A stretch of DNA of 64,000 bases from Salinicola avicenniae (GCF_023736115.1 NZ_JAKQZC010000002.1:434001-498000); one strand, 5' to 3'; positions 21,471 to 30,560 are shown, counted from the first letter of the stretch. Translations and numbers: made by a program. Notes: generated from the letters alone by a model not told the origin.

Positions 21471-22003
21471 CAGGGATTCCTGTCGTATTGATGAATCGTA
21501 TGCACGAAACATGTTGCATCAGAAGTGCCGCCCAATATGGGGGCAGTTCCACGGGGTTCAATCTCTGGCGGAGCGAGCGACGCGGCGAAACCGTTATAGC
21601 GAAACCGTCGTGGCAAACTCGAGGCGTATCGCCGTCAAGGAAGAGGTACCCGCCCCATGTGCGGCGCGAGCCGAAGATGAAACGCGCATCTCGAGAGGAC
21701 GCGACGTGTGCAGAGTGACCCGAATACGTCAGCACGGATGAGAGTAGGTTGACCCGAGAGTCGTCGAGTCGCACGGTCGCTCGGAAAACGCCGCCGAATT
21801 ATGGTGAGTAAACGGAAGACCGTCAACGCTGAGGCCAGCGCTGGCATGTTTTCAGGCAGCGTCAAATATGCACGCGTGACGCAGATAGCATCAATGCTCA
21901 CATAGGCAAAGGTCCGCGCCACCGACCGAAGACACGGCCGATAGCTGTCTTTCACCGCTTGCCCGCGATCGCCTAGAACCTCCACGTCAACCGCTGGGGG
22001 GCT
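21471..22003. other. Intergenic region, no gene seen
   Basis: 533 bp between the YadG-like ATPase gene and the oxidoreductase gene. Frames present on both strands lack ribosome sites and have arginine-rich, shadow-like composition. No repeat, tRNA or clear terminator was recognised. Confidence 0.5.
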
Positions 22004-23089
22004 TCAGCTCCCCTGCTCGGCAGACCGCTCGAGCGTATCGATCAGTTCGTGAAGGTGAACGGCATCGTCAAACGTCGGCGCGGTTCGCGTACCGTTTCGA
22101 ATGTCGTCGGCAAGACGGGCATAGAGATGACCGATATTGCGCGCCGCTGCAAACTCAGGCCAACCTTCGTAGGCTGATTCGGGCGGCATGAGCGACGACA
22201 GCTCGGTCTCGTCGCCCCGGGCACCACGCACGGTGAGCTGCACGATCTGCGCATGACCGAGATCGCCGGTCACCTGAATATCGCCCTCGGTGCCATTGAT
22301 CTCCCACAGCAAGTTGGTTCCCCGAGAGACACCGCCACGATAGTGCAGCGAAAACGCCGCCCCGCGCGTCAGCGTGCCGCTGGCCATGATCTGATCGGGC
22401 GTCGTCTTGGGACGCGTCTCGCCGGTATCGGTGACCTTGACGCTGTCGTAATGGCTGGCGAAGCGCGCCGTCAGCGGACCGAACTCACCGAGCACGTCCT
22501 GCATCGCGGCAAGCGTATGAGCCAGCGGGATGGACTGCATGGTCGCACCGTTGCGCTTGTCGAAGAGATAATAGAGATCGTCGGTCGTCTCTCCGGTCCA
22601 GTTCCCCCCCGAACCGACCAAGGTGGTCGATAACACCTCACCGACATAACCGTCCGCGATCAATTGCTTGAGATGCGCGATCTCAACGGCCATGCGTGCC
22701 TGCGTGCCAACGGCAGCAACCACGCCTTTTTCACGCGCCAGCGCCGCCAGCTGACGCGCCTCATTCAGCCCGTTGCCGAGGGGCCATTCACAGTAGACAT
22801 GTTTGCCGGCCTCCAGCGCGGCGGTGACCAGCGCCAGGTGATGCGGCACCTTGACCGTGACCACGACCAGATCGATTTCCGGCGAGTCGACCAGCGCCTG
22901 CGCATTGTCGAACGCCTGCGGCAGGTTCAATGCCTCGGCTGTCCGTTGGCTGCTCTCGGGCGAACTGTTGGCAACCCCGACAATGCGAAACGTGTCGGAA
23001 AGCGCGTTCAGGGCCGGCAAATGTGCCGTCGCCGCCCAGTGGCTATCCGGGTTGAGGCCGATGAAGCCGACGCGAATGAGATCCGTCAT
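22004..23089 (-). CDS. Gfo/Idh/MocA family oxidoreductase (Gal80-like)
   Basis: 361 residues from ATG 23089 with AAGGAG upstream; longer frames have no site. N-terminal Rossmann fold with a VGFIGLNPDS-type nucleotide loop, then VVVTVKVPHH and GKHVYCEWPLGNG. The canonical EKP motif is EWP here, as in the Gal80-like branch, so the usual catalytic-site lysine is missing and activity may be altered. The C-terminal beta-sheet domain includes HTLAAMQDVLG. Divergent from an AraC regulator, which probably controls it. Substrate unknown. Confidence 0.82.
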   Translation of the reverse strand: MTDLIRVGFIGLNPDSHWAATAHLPALNALSDTFRIVGVANSSPESSQRTAEALNLPQAFDNAQALVDSPEIDLVVVTVKVPHHLALVTAALEAGKHVYCEWPLGNGLNEARQLAALAREKGVVAAVGTQARMAVEIAHLKQLIADGYVGEVLSTTLVGSGGNWTGETTDDLYYLFDKRNGATMQSIPLAHTLAAMQDVLGEFGPLTARFASHYDSVKVTDTGETRPKTTPDQIMASGTLTRGAAFSLHYRGGVSRGTNLLWEINGTEGDIQVTGDLGHAQIVQLTVRGARGDETELSSLMPPESAYEGWPEFAAARNIGHLYARLADDIRNGTRTAPTFDDAVHLHELIDTLERSAEQGS

Positions 23090-23260
23090 GATAAGCGCTC
23101 CTTGAGTCGGATGCGGTGGACTGAGTGGGATGCAGTAGACGCTATATCGTGCATGGCAGAGATCGACCCCATTCAGCCCGCGAATGACCGCCGTCAGCGG
23201 TCGGGTGAGCGAGCCGATCAGCAAGGCTTGCCAGCTGGCTCGCGTATCCGCCATGATCCT

Positions 23261-23280
23261 ATAACAATTTAGCCTGTTAT
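23261..23280. promoter_or_regulatory. Inverted repeat in divergent promoter region
   Basis: ATAACA-N8-TGTTAT in an AT-rich patch between the divergent oxidoreductase and AraC genes. It is a plausible binding site for the AraC-type protein or another regulator. Confidence 0.45.
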
Positions 23281-23368
23281 CTATTCACCCTGTTCACCCG
23301 TTCGTCTCTATCATCTGCTCGATTCTCTCAACGCGGATCTAAACGCTCGATCGTTAGACGCCACCGCC

Positions 23369-24274
23369 ATGCCAATCTCTCTTGCCACGCTATGCCGTCA
23401 GATCCAGCCACATGCCGAGATCGGGCGCAATACCAGCCTGCTGCCCCACGTTTCCGTCTTCGCGACTGCCGCCTCGAGTTGCCCAATTGCCACCCTTTAT
23501 GAGCCGATGATGTGTCTCGTGCTTCAGGGTGCCAAGGAGATCATGATCGGCGAGCATCGGCTTCACTACGCTGCGGGGAGCTACTTCATCGGCTCCGTCG
23601 CCCTGCCCGTCTCGAGCCGTATCGTGGAGGCAACCGCCGAGCGGCCCTACATCGCGCTCACGCTGACCCTGGATCGCGCCAAGCTCGCCGAGCTGGTGGC
23701 ATCATTTCCTGCTGCGACGGGCAGCACCAGCGGTGGCTTTGCGGTCAACACGATCGATAACGCCCTTCTCGAGCCGTGGCGACGCCTGCTCGCCCTGCTG
23801 GATGCCCCTGGCGACATCCCCGCGCTGGCACCGATGATCGAACGCGAGATTCTCTACAGGCTGCTGCAGGGGCCGCAGGCCGGCGCCCTCAGGCAGATTG
23901 CCAGCAGCGATAGCCGTCTGGCGCAGATCCGTCGTGCCATCGCCCACCTTCGCGAGCATTTCGACCGCCATGTTGCCCTGCCCGATCTGATTGCTCGCGC
24001 CGACATGAGTGCAGCGTCGTTTCACCGTCACTTCAAGGCGATCACCGGCATGAGCCCACTGCAGTATCAGAAGCGGTTACGCCTGCAGGAGGCCCGCCAG
24101 CAGCTACTGAGCGGCACCGACGTCGCCAGCACGGCCTTCGCCGTCGGTTACGAAAGTGCCTCTCAGTTCAGCCGTGAGTATGCCCGACTATTCGGCCTCG
24201 CCCCCTCGACTGACGCCCGCCGACTGCGACAGATGGGCGTGGATGCGGAGACCATCGGTGGCAGCTCTCGATAG
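23369..24274 (+). CDS. AraC family transcriptional regulator
   Basis: 301 residues. The N-terminal cupin-like domain (CLVLQGAKEIMIGEHRLHYAAGSYFIGSVALPVS) is the AraC_N type found with oxidoreductase genes. The C-terminal double HTH includes LPDLIARADMSAASFHRHFKAITGMSPLQYQKRLRLQEAR and VASTAFAVGYESASQFSREYARLFG. Divergently transcribed from the Gfo/Idh/MocA gene, its likely target. Start ATG 23369 has no strong ribosome site. Confidence 0.9.
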   Translation: MPISLATLCRQIQPHAEIGRNTSLLPHVSVFATAASSCPIATLYEPMMCLVLQGAKEIMIGEHRLHYAAGSYFIGSVALPVSSRIVEATAERPYIALTLTLDRAKLAELVASFPAATGSTSGGFAVNTIDNALLEPWRRLLALLDAPGDIPALAPMIEREILYRLLQGPQAGALRQIASSDSRLAQIRRAIAHLREHFDRHVALPDLIARADMSAASFHRHFKAITGMSPLQYQKRLRLQEARQQLLSGTDVASTAFAVGYESASQFSREYARLFGLAPSTDARRLRQMGVDAETIGGSSR

Positions 24275-24630
24275 CAGGCAACGGGGCGTTCTATTCATGC
24301 AGCGGTCTCATAGATGCTATCGGGCCTGCACGGTTATCACGCGCTGACGCGCTTTCTACAATAGCGCCACCCGGGCAGCCCTATGATGGCCGGTTGCCGT
24401 ACCGGCGGGATGTCTTGGTGCCGCCTGCGGTGCCAGCTTGCCCGCTCTCGACCCATGCTCGAGGCTTGGCGCCCGACACGCACCCTCGACCTGTGCCGGT
24501 ATACGATGCATCGCCGACACAACGCATCCTTCATCCGTACCACGATGGTCGCCGCACACGGATCGCGTTGACAGCAACACGCGGTACCGGTGGCGTCCAA
24601 CATCGATCGCATCAACCGAGAATCCTGATC
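24275..24630. other. Intergenic region, nothing recognised
   Basis: 356 bp between the AraC gene and the MFS gene. The MFS reading frame is open upstream of its start, but the extra sequence is arginine-rich and not transporter-like. No terminator or repeat was seen. Confidence 0.5.
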
Positions 24631-25833
24631 GTGCATGACACCGCTTCACCGGCCACCGGCCGGATCAACTGGCCATTGCTGGCACTGGGCCTTGGCGCCT
24701 TCGGTATCGGCACCACGGAGTTCGCCCCCATGGGCCTGCTGCCGACCATCGCCGACGGCGTCGGGGTCTCGATCCCCACCGCCGGGACACTGGTCACGGC
24801 CTACGCCGTCGGCGTGATGATCGGCGCACCGGTCATCACCCTGCTCCTGAGCCGCTTCGCGAGGCGTACCTCGCTCATGCTGCTGATGGGCGTCTTCATT
24901 CTGGGCAACCTGCTCTCGGCAATGGCGCCAGGCTATACGACGCTGTTGGCGGCACGCGTGATCACCAGTCTTTCGCAAGGCGCCTTCTTCGGATTCGGCG
25001 CGGTTGTAGCAACCCAGGTAGTGCCAAGGGAAAAACAGGCCAGCGCTGTCGCCACCATGTTCCTGGGGTTGAGCATCGCCAATATCGGCGGCGTGCCGGC
25101 CGCCGCCTGGATCGGCCAACAGATCGGCTGGCGGGAAGCCTTCGCCGGTACGGCCGCCCTCGGCGTCCTTGCACTCGTCGGATTGGCGCTGGCGCTGCCT
25201 CGCGACGAACGCGGCCATCGTCCGGAGGTCGGTCGGGAGCTGCGCGCGCTACTGCGCTTCGACATGCTGGTGGCGATGTCGCTGACCGTCCTGTTCGCCG
25301 CCGCCTTCTTCACGCTCTACACCTATGTCGCCCCCCTGCTGCAGCACCTGACCCACGCCTCTGGCGATTTCATTACGCTGGCGCTGGTGGTGATCGGGCT
25401 CGGGCTGACGGCGGGCAACTGGCTTGGCGGCCGACTGGCGGACTGGTCGCTGGATGGCGGCACGACCATCGGCCTGGCGGCGCTGGCGATCACAATGCTG
25501 TGCGTGCCCTTCATGGCGCTGACGCCGGCCGGCGCCCTTGTCATCCTGGCGCTCTGGGCGGTCGCCGCCTTTATTATCGTGCCACCACTACAGGTCCGTG
25601 CGATGCGCGCGGCGGCCGAAGCCCCAAGCCTAGCCGCCGCCATCAATATCGCGGGCTTCAATCTGGGCAATGCGATCGGCGCCAGTGCCGGCGGCAGCGC
25701 CCTTGGGCTCGGCCTGGGTTATGGCGCCGTCCCGGTAGCCGGCGGCGCACTGGCGCTCATTGCCTTGGTGATTCTGTGGCTCAACCGGCGCGTTGCATCA
25801 AGCGCGGCCACCAGTCAGGAAAGCGCTGCCTGA
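24631..25833 (+). CDS. MFS efflux transporter (YdhP-like)
   Basis: 400 residues from GTG 24631. The family opening INWPLLALGLGAFGIGTTEFAPMGLLP matches E. coli YdhP/AraJ-type transporters, which is why upstream codons are excluded. Twelve hydrophobic segments; the motif-A-like loop LLLSRFARRTSLMLLMG lies between TM2 and TM3, and TM5 carries the GxxGG-like SIANIGGVPAAAWIG of drug/H+ antiporters. A drug or sugar efflux function is inferred. The ribosome site is weak. No regulator is adjacent apart from the upstream AraC gene. Confidence 0.85.
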   Translation: MHDTASPATGRINWPLLALGLGAFGIGTTEFAPMGLLPTIADGVGVSIPTAGTLVTAYAVGVMIGAPVITLLLSRFARRTSLMLLMGVFILGNLLSAMAPGYTTLLAARVITSLSQGAFFGFGAVVATQVVPREKQASAVATMFLGLSIANIGGVPAAAWIGQQIGWREAFAGTAALGVLALVGLALALPRDERGHRPEVGRELRALLRFDMLVAMSLTVLFAAAFFTLYTYVAPLLQHLTHASGDFITLALVVIGLGLTAGNWLGGRLADWSLDGGTTIGLAALAITMLCVPFMALTPAGALVILALWAVAAFIIVPPLQVRAMRAAAEAPSLAAAINIAGFNLGNAIGASAGGSALGLGLGYGAVPVAGGALALIALVILWLNRRVASSAATSQESAA

Positions 25834-26309
25834 ACCAGGCGGCCTGAACGCGACAGGGCGTCCGATCAGCGGCCTCGGTCGGGCGCCAACTGCTTCCAGG
25901 GCCATGGCACGACGGCCACAGCGACATTAACGCTCACGCGGTTCATACCCGACCGGCAAGGTCGTCGACAGTGCCTGAAGAGACTGAAATCGGCATTGGC
26001 CATCGTACATCCCTACCGAACCATCGGATGGACAGTCACGCTCGGCGCCATCCCAGACGATGCACGCCAAGGCTCATGAATCCAGCAGGTATCGAGAGGC
26101 CAGAAAAGGAAGCCGGGCTCAAGGAACGACTAGCGAACTCTCGACACACCGGATCAAACCGAAAGATTGTCGGCTGCACAGACAACCTTCGAGATAACAC
26201 GAGGGGAAATTCGAGATAATACGAGGGAAATAGAGATTGGAGCCAAAAGAAGGCGCTTCCACGCTAGCATCTCAGCGTTACAAGCTTCTTTTACGCTTTA
26301 TAAAAACGA
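25834..26309. other. Intergenic region with short direct repeat
   Basis: 476 bp downstream of the MFS gene. A 20-bp near-identical direct repeat (26188-26207 and 26210-26229, TTCGAGATAAYACGAGGGRA type) and an AT-rich patch (26285-26308) are present; no gene is supported. Confidence 0.45.
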
Positions 26310-26537
26310 GAGCGGGAGAGGAGATCGATCAAACCGGCGTTCCGGCTCACAACCCTAGACTACGCTTCGGAAACGACTAGAAATGGAGCGGGAATGGAGA
26401 TCGATCGGACCGGCGTTCCGGCTCACGACCCTAGACTACACTTCGGATACGACTAGAAATGGAGCGGGAAAGGAGATCGATCGGACCGGCGTTCCGGCTC
26501 ACGACCCTAGACTACACTTCGGATACGACTAGAAATG
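26310..26537 (-). repeat. 76-bp tandem repeats carrying tRNA-Gly 3' ends (rtT-like)
   Basis: Three head-to-tail units start at 26310, 26386 and 26462, each exactly 76 bp, leading into tRNA-Gly copy 1 at 26536. On the minus strand each unit contains ATCTCCTTTCCCGCTCCA, the last 18 nt of tRNA-Gly, then 58 nt of spacer with a CCGG-AACG-CCGG mini-hairpin. The E. coli tyrT operon ends in comparable repeats (rtT) that include 19 bp of the tRNA 3' end. Single diverged units also follow tRNA-Gly copies 2 and 3. Confidence 0.8.
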
Positions 26538-26610
26538 GAGCGGGAAAGGAGATTCGAACTCCCGACCCTCGCCTTGGCAAGGCGATGCTCTACCACTGAG
26601 CTATTCCCGC
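26536..26610 (-). tRNA. tRNA-Gly(GCC), copy 1
   Basis: 75 nt on the minus strand, CCA encoded. Acceptor GCGGGAA, anticodon loop TTGCCAA with anticodon GCC, T loop GTTCGAATC. Identical to the copies at 26848 and 27177. Last mature tRNA of the Glu-Gly operon. Confidence 0.95.
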
Positions 26611-26658
26611 TTGTCGGTCGAAGACTGGCTTCGACGAGATGATCTACGATCATCGAAG

Positions 26659-26734
26659 TGGCGTCCCATAGGGGGTTCGAACCCCTGTTACCGCCGTGAA
26701 AGGGCGGTGTCCTGGACCACTAGACGAATGGGAC
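26659..26734 (-). tRNA. tRNA-Glu(TTC), copy 1
   Basis: 76 nt on the minus strand, CCA encoded. Acceptor GTCCCAT / ATGGGAC, anticodon loop CTTTCAC with anticodon TTC, T loop GTTCGAAC. Identical to the other two Glu copies. Confidence 0.95.
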
Positions 26735-26774
26735 GCAGGCTGGATCGGCAAAGCCGTTCCGGTACTTCAAACTG

Positions 26775-26847
26775 GAGCGTGAAATGAGATCGATCGGACC
26801 GGCGTTCCGGCTCACGACCCTCGACATGCTTCAGGTACTGCTAAAAC
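26775..26847 (-). repeat. Diverged rtT-like unit behind tRNA-Gly copy 2
   Basis: One 73-bp unit with a degraded tRNA-Gly 3' end (GAGCGTGAAATGAGAT on the plus strand), the same GATCGATCGG and CCGGCGTTCCGG core, then CAGGTACTGC before the tRNA. A second diverged unit (about 27090-27176) follows copy 3 and contains an insertion. Confidence 0.65.
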
Positions 26848-26922
26848 TGGAGCGGGAAAGGAGATTCGAACTCCCGACCCTCGCCTTGGCAAGGCGATGC
26901 TCTACCACTGAGCTATTCCCGC
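26848..26922 (-). tRNA. tRNA-Gly(GCC), copy 2
   Basis: 75 nt, identical to copies 1 and 3; anticodon GCC, encoded CCA. Confidence 0.95.
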
Positions 26923-26971
26923 TTGTCGTGTCGAAGTCTAGCTTCGACGAGATGATCTACGATCATCGAAG

Positions 26972-27047
26972 TGGCGTCCCATAGGGGGTTCGAACCCCTG
27001 TTACCGCCGTGAAAGGGCGGTGTCCTGGACCACTAGACGAATGGGAC
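26972..27047 (-). tRNA. tRNA-Glu(TTC), copy 2
   Basis: 76 nt, identical to the other Glu copies; anticodon TTC, encoded CCA. Confidence 0.95.
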
Positions 27048-27176
27048 GCAGGCTGGATCGGCAAAGCCGTTCCGGTACTTCAAACTAAAGCGGTAAAGGA
27101 GATCGATCGGACCGGCGTTTTGCCGGGCTGGCGCACCAGCTCACGACCCTCGACACGCTTCAGGTACTGCTAAAAC

Positions 27177-27251
27177 TGGAGCGGGAAAGGAGATTCGAAC
27201 TCCCGACCCTCGCCTTGGCAAGGCGATGCTCTACCACTGAGCTATTCCCGC
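27177..27251 (-). tRNA. tRNA-Gly(GCC), copy 3
   Basis: 75 nt, identical to the other Gly copies. Spacing Gly1-Gly2 is 312 bp and Gly2-Gly3 is 329 bp, the difference coming mainly from an insertion in the spacer. Confidence 0.95.
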
Positions 27252-27300
27252 GCCTTTGCTGTCTCACAGCGTTTTACCGCATCCCTCGCCGAGAGTCGAG

Positions 27301-27376
27301 TGGCGTCCCATAGGGGGTTCGAACCCCTGTTACCGCCGTGAAAGGGCGGTGTCCTGGACCACTAGACGAATGGGAC
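27301..27376 (-). tRNA. tRNA-Glu(TTC), copy 3 (promoter-proximal)
   Basis: 76 nt, identical to the other Glu copies; first tRNA after the promoter at 27408-27436. Confidence 0.95.
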
Positions 27377-27407
27377 GTGATGTCTCGTCTCCGTCGAGGT
27401 GGCGCGT

Positions 27408-27436
27408 ATAGTACTGAGGCCATTTTCAAGTGTCAA
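27408..27436 (-). promoter_or_regulatory. Promoter of the tRNA-Glu/Gly operon
   Basis: On the minus strand a perfect TTGACA (27436-27431), 17 nt, then TACTAT (27413-27408), followed by a GC-rich discriminator (ACGCGCC) as expected for a stringently controlled stable-RNA promoter. Confidence 0.85.
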
Positions 27437-27541
27437 GCAATTGATTTCACCCATATTCGGCATTGCCTAATCGCTACTGGTCAACACGGCGCAAATGACC
27501 TGTAATGCGTCCGAGACGTCGAAGCATGAAGGAGGCCGACC

Positions 27542-27940
27542 ATGAGCAAGGTGCAAAAGAGTGATGCCGAATGGCGCGAGCAGCTCACCCCCGAGCAGTA
27601 TCACGTCACCCGCGAGAAAGGCACCGAGCGCCCGTTCAGCGGCGACTATCAGGTCGAGCCGATTCAGGGCATATACCACTGTGTCTGCTGCGGGGCGCCG
27701 CTGTTCGAGAGCGAGCACAAGTTCGAGGCACACTGTGGCTGGCCGAGTTTCGATCGCCCGCTGGCCGCCGCCTCGGTGGAAGAGCATCTTGATACGACCC
27801 ACGGCATGCGCCGCATCGAAGTCACGTGCCGGCGCTGTGACGCGCACCTGGGCCACGTCTTCCCCGATGGCCCGGCCGAAACCACCGGGCAGCGCTACTG
27901 TATCAATTCGGTCGCGATCACCTTCCATGCTGGAGAGTGA
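27542..27940 (+). CDS. msrB: Peptide-methionine (R)-S-oxide reductase MsrB
   Basis: 132 residues with GGAGG upstream. It has zinc-site cysteines C47/C50 (CVCC) and C96/C99 (CRRC), substrate motifs AHCGWPSF and HLGHVFPDG, and catalytic C120 in QRYCINS. It reduces methionine-R-sulfoxide in proteins using thioredoxin. Length is normal for the zinc-binding form. It stands alone, with its own terminator at 27993. Confidence 0.96.
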   Translation: MSKVQKSDAEWREQLTPEQYHVTREKGTERPFSGDYQVEPIQGIYHCVCCGAPLFESEHKFEAHCGWPSFDRPLAAASVEEHLDTTHGMRRIEVTCRRCDAHLGHVFPDGPAETTGQRYCINSVAITFHAGE

Positions 27941-27992
27941 ACGTATCCAAGCCTTGGTGATAGCGGGCGCCTGACGCAACTGCACCCCTAGG

Positions 27993-28032
27993 GCGGGCCG
28001 ACGTTCTGCTAGAATGTCGGCCCGCTCTTTTT
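27993..28032 (+). terminator. Terminator after msrB
   Basis: GCGGGCCGACGTTCT-GCT-AGAATGTCGGCCCGC followed by TCTTTTTT; a 15-bp stem just before the YlqF gene. Confidence 0.9.
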
Positions 28033-28062
28033 TGAGCCAGGACCGATTCGCAGGAGAGACGC

Positions 28063-29007
28063 ATGCTCGGCTGGTATCCCGGACATATGAACAAGGCACG
28101 CCGTCAGATCACCGAGGCGCTGCCGGAGATCGACGTGGTGATCGAGGTGCTCGATGCGCGTCTACCCTACTCCAGCGGCAACCCGATGCTGGCCGACCTG
28201 ACCGAACACAAGCCGGTGCTGAAGATCCTCTCACGCGCCGATCTCGCCGACCCCGAGGCGACACAGCAGTGGATCGAGCACTTCGATGCCCAGCCGGATA
28301 GTCGGGCCATCGCCGTGACCACCACGCAGACACGGGAACTGAAGCAGATTCCCGCCCTGTGTCACGAACTGGCCGGCCAGGTACGCCAGGATCGCGATGT
28401 TCGCGTCATGGTGATGGGCATTCCCAACGTGGGAAAATCGACGCTGATCAACGGCCTCGCCGGCCGCAAGATCGCCAAGACCGGCAACGAACCGGCCGTG
28501 ACCAAGCGCCAGCAGAAGATCCGTATCGACGGCCGTGTGGCGCTGACCGACACCCCGGGCGTGCTGTGGCCGAAGATCGAGGATCAGGCCAGTGCCTACC
28601 GTCTGGCGGCCAGCGGCGCCATTCGCGATACTGCGATCGAGTACGTGGATGTTGCCATCGTCTGCGCTGCAGAACTGGCCAAACGCTACCCCGCCGCCCT
28701 GCGCGAACGCTACAAACTCGATGAACTGCCAGTCTATGCCCCGCCTGTCGATGCCGATGCGGTCGATGCCGACGGCCCCAGGTTGGTCGATCTGCAGGCG
28801 CAGGCCGGTTTCGATGGCCACGCGATCATGAACGAGATCGCTCGCAAACGCGGCGGACTCAAGGCCGGCGGCGTGATCAATCTGCACCGCGGCGCCGAAG
28901 TGCTGCTGCACGAACTGCGTGACGGCAAACTGGGGCGAGTGACGCTGGAACTGCCGGAAGATATTGCCCTGCCACCGATGCCTGCCGAGGACGAGCTACC
29001 GGGCTGA
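28063..29007 (+). CDS. ylqF: Ribosome biogenesis GTPase YlqF/RbgA-like
   Basis: 314 residues. Circularly permuted GTPase: the G4-like LSRADLAD (56-63) precedes G1 GIPNVGKST (119-127) and G3 DTPG (163-166). The opening WYPGHMNKARR is the YlqF hallmark. In Bacillus the homologue assembles the 50S subunit; in gammaproteobacteria the role is less studied. Start ATG 28063 follows AGGAGA. Confidence 0.9.
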   Translation: MLGWYPGHMNKARRQITEALPEIDVVIEVLDARLPYSSGNPMLADLTEHKPVLKILSRADLADPEATQQWIEHFDAQPDSRAIAVTTTQTRELKQIPALCHELAGQVRQDRDVRVMVMGIPNVGKSTLINGLAGRKIAKTGNEPAVTKRQQKIRIDGRVALTDTPGVLWPKIEDQASAYRLAASGAIRDTAIEYVDVAIVCAAELAKRYPAALRERYKLDELPVYAPPVDADAVDADGPRLVDLQAQAGFDGHAIMNEIARKRGGLKAGGVINLHRGAEVLLHELRDGKLGRVTLELPEDIALPPMPAEDELPG

Positions 29008-29179
29008 ACATCGTCATACAGCCATACAGTGACGCCGCTTTTTCATCGCCGACTGCCCCTTGCGCCGCGCCCCCGCGGCGTTATGCTGGGGTGTCGGCGT
29101 TCTTCCCGCCCCAAGCCACCCATCGTTTAGAGTGACCGCATCCGTCCGATGCCTCGGCGATGCTGCATACGGAACCCCA

Positions 29180-30406
29180 ATGAACAGCCCCATTCGGAAA
29201 TCGCACAAGCTCGACAATGTCTGCTACGACATTCGCGGGCCCGTCCTCGATCATGCCAAGCGGCTCGAGGACGAAGGCCACCGCATTCTCAAGCTCAACA
29301 TCGGCAACCCTGCGCCCTTTGGCTTCGAAGCGCCTGAAGAGATTCTTCAGGACGTCATGCGCAATTTGCCGACAGCCCAGGGCTACTGCGATTCCAAGGG
29401 ACTCTACTCGGCCCGCAAGGCGATCATGCAGGAGTGTCAGCGCAAGGGCATCCCGGGGGTCGGCATCGAAGACGTCTTCATTGGCAACGGCGTTTCCGAG
29501 CTGATCGTGATGGCCATGCAGGCGCTGCTCAACGACGGCGATGAAGTGCTGATTCCGGCACCGGACTACCCGCTCTGGACCGCCGCCGCCAACCTTTCCG
29601 GCGGCCATCCGGTGCACTATCTGTGCGACGAGAACGCCGATTGGTCACCGGATATCGCCGATATTCGCGACAAGATCACCTCGCGCACCCGGGCGATCGT
29701 ACTGATCAACCCGAACAACCCCACCGGCGCGGTCTATCCGCCGGCGGTGGTCAAGGAGATCCTGGCGATCGCGCGCCAGCATGGCCTGGTGGTGTTCTCC
29801 GATGAGATCTACGACAAAATTCTCTATGACGGCGTCGAACACGTCTCGACCGGCGCACTGGCCGAAGACGACCAGCTCGTGGTCACCATGAATGGCCTCT
29901 CCAAGAGCTATCGTTGCGCCGGCTTCCGCTCCGGCTGGATGATCCTCTCCGGCGGTCTCGGCAAGCAGAACGCCGAGGATTTCATCCAGGGCCTGAACAT
30001 GCTCGCCTCGATGCGACTGTGCGCCAACGTGCCCGCCCAGCACGCGATCCAGACCGGCCTCGGCGGCTACCAGTCGATCAACGACCTTATCCTGCCCGGC
30101 GGCCGCCTGCTGGCGCAGCGCGACGTCGTGTATGAAAAGCTGAACGCCATCCCCGGCGTCTCCTGCGTCAAGCCCAAGGGCGCGCTTTACGCCTTCCCGC
30201 GACTGGACCCGGAGGTCTACCCCATTCGCGATGACGCCCAGATGGTACTCGATCTGCTGCTGCAGGAACGCATTCTGCTGGTGCAGGGAACCGCCTTCAA
30301 CTGGCCAGACCCGGACCACGTCCGTATCGTCACCCTGCCCTGGGCCGACCAGCTCGGCGATGCCCTCGACCGCTTCGCCCGCTTCCTTTCGCGCTACCGG
30401 CAGTAA
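29180..30406 (+). CDS. alaA: Alanine-synthesising aminotransferase AlaA
   Basis: 408 residues from ATG 29180. PLP fold-type I aminotransferase: KLNIGNPAPFGF N-terminal motif, INPNNPTGAVYP, SDEIYDKILYDG, and the PLP lysine K242 in SKSYRCAGFRSGW. Very close to E. coli AlaA (YfbQ), which makes alanine from pyruvate and glutamate. Upstream in-frame codons are unlikely because they lack similarity. Single gene. Confidence 0.92.
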   Translation: MNSPIRKSHKLDNVCYDIRGPVLDHAKRLEDEGHRILKLNIGNPAPFGFEAPEEILQDVMRNLPTAQGYCDSKGLYSARKAIMQECQRKGIPGVGIEDVFIGNGVSELIVMAMQALLNDGDEVLIPAPDYPLWTAAANLSGGHPVHYLCDENADWSPDIADIRDKITSRTRAIVLINPNNPTGAVYPPAVVKEILAIARQHGLVVFSDEIYDKILYDGVEHVSTGALAEDDQLVVTMNGLSKSYRCAGFRSGWMILSGGLGKQNAEDFIQGLNMLASMRLCANVPAQHAIQTGLGGYQSINDLILPGGRLLAQRDVVYEKLNAIPGVSCVKPKGALYAFPRLDPEVYPIRDDAQMVLDLLLQERILLVQGTAFNWPDPDHVRIVTLPWADQLGDALDRFARFLSRYRQ

Positions 30407-30531
30407 TTCCCGCCTATCCTGAGGGGGAGGCGTCAGGGGCTGACACCGGATCGGGAATTCGGCCCTCTTGATTTATTCAGTGTTCGGGGCGCGTGGCGGC
30501 GCGCCCTCCCTCACGCTTTCGCGTTTTCCCT

Positions 30532-30560
30532 CTTGAAACCTATTCACGAAAGTCGTATCT
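30532..30560 (+). promoter_or_regulatory. Candidate sigma-32 promoter of htpX
   Basis: A perfect CTTGAAA (30532-30538) is followed after 14 nt by TCGTATCT (30553-30560), a partial match to the sigma-32 -10 CCCCATNT. htpX is a heat-shock gene in E. coli, which supports the reading. Confidence 0.5.

Noticed and set aside
21635-21985. Minus-strand frame of 116 codons in the 533-bp gap
   Set aside because: No ribosome site, no recognisable motif and arginine/leucine-rich composition typical of non-coding GC-rich DNA.
26310-26537. Possible CRISPR array
   Set aside because: Units are 76 bp with no unique spacers, and each contains a tRNA-Gly 3' end; no cas genes are present.
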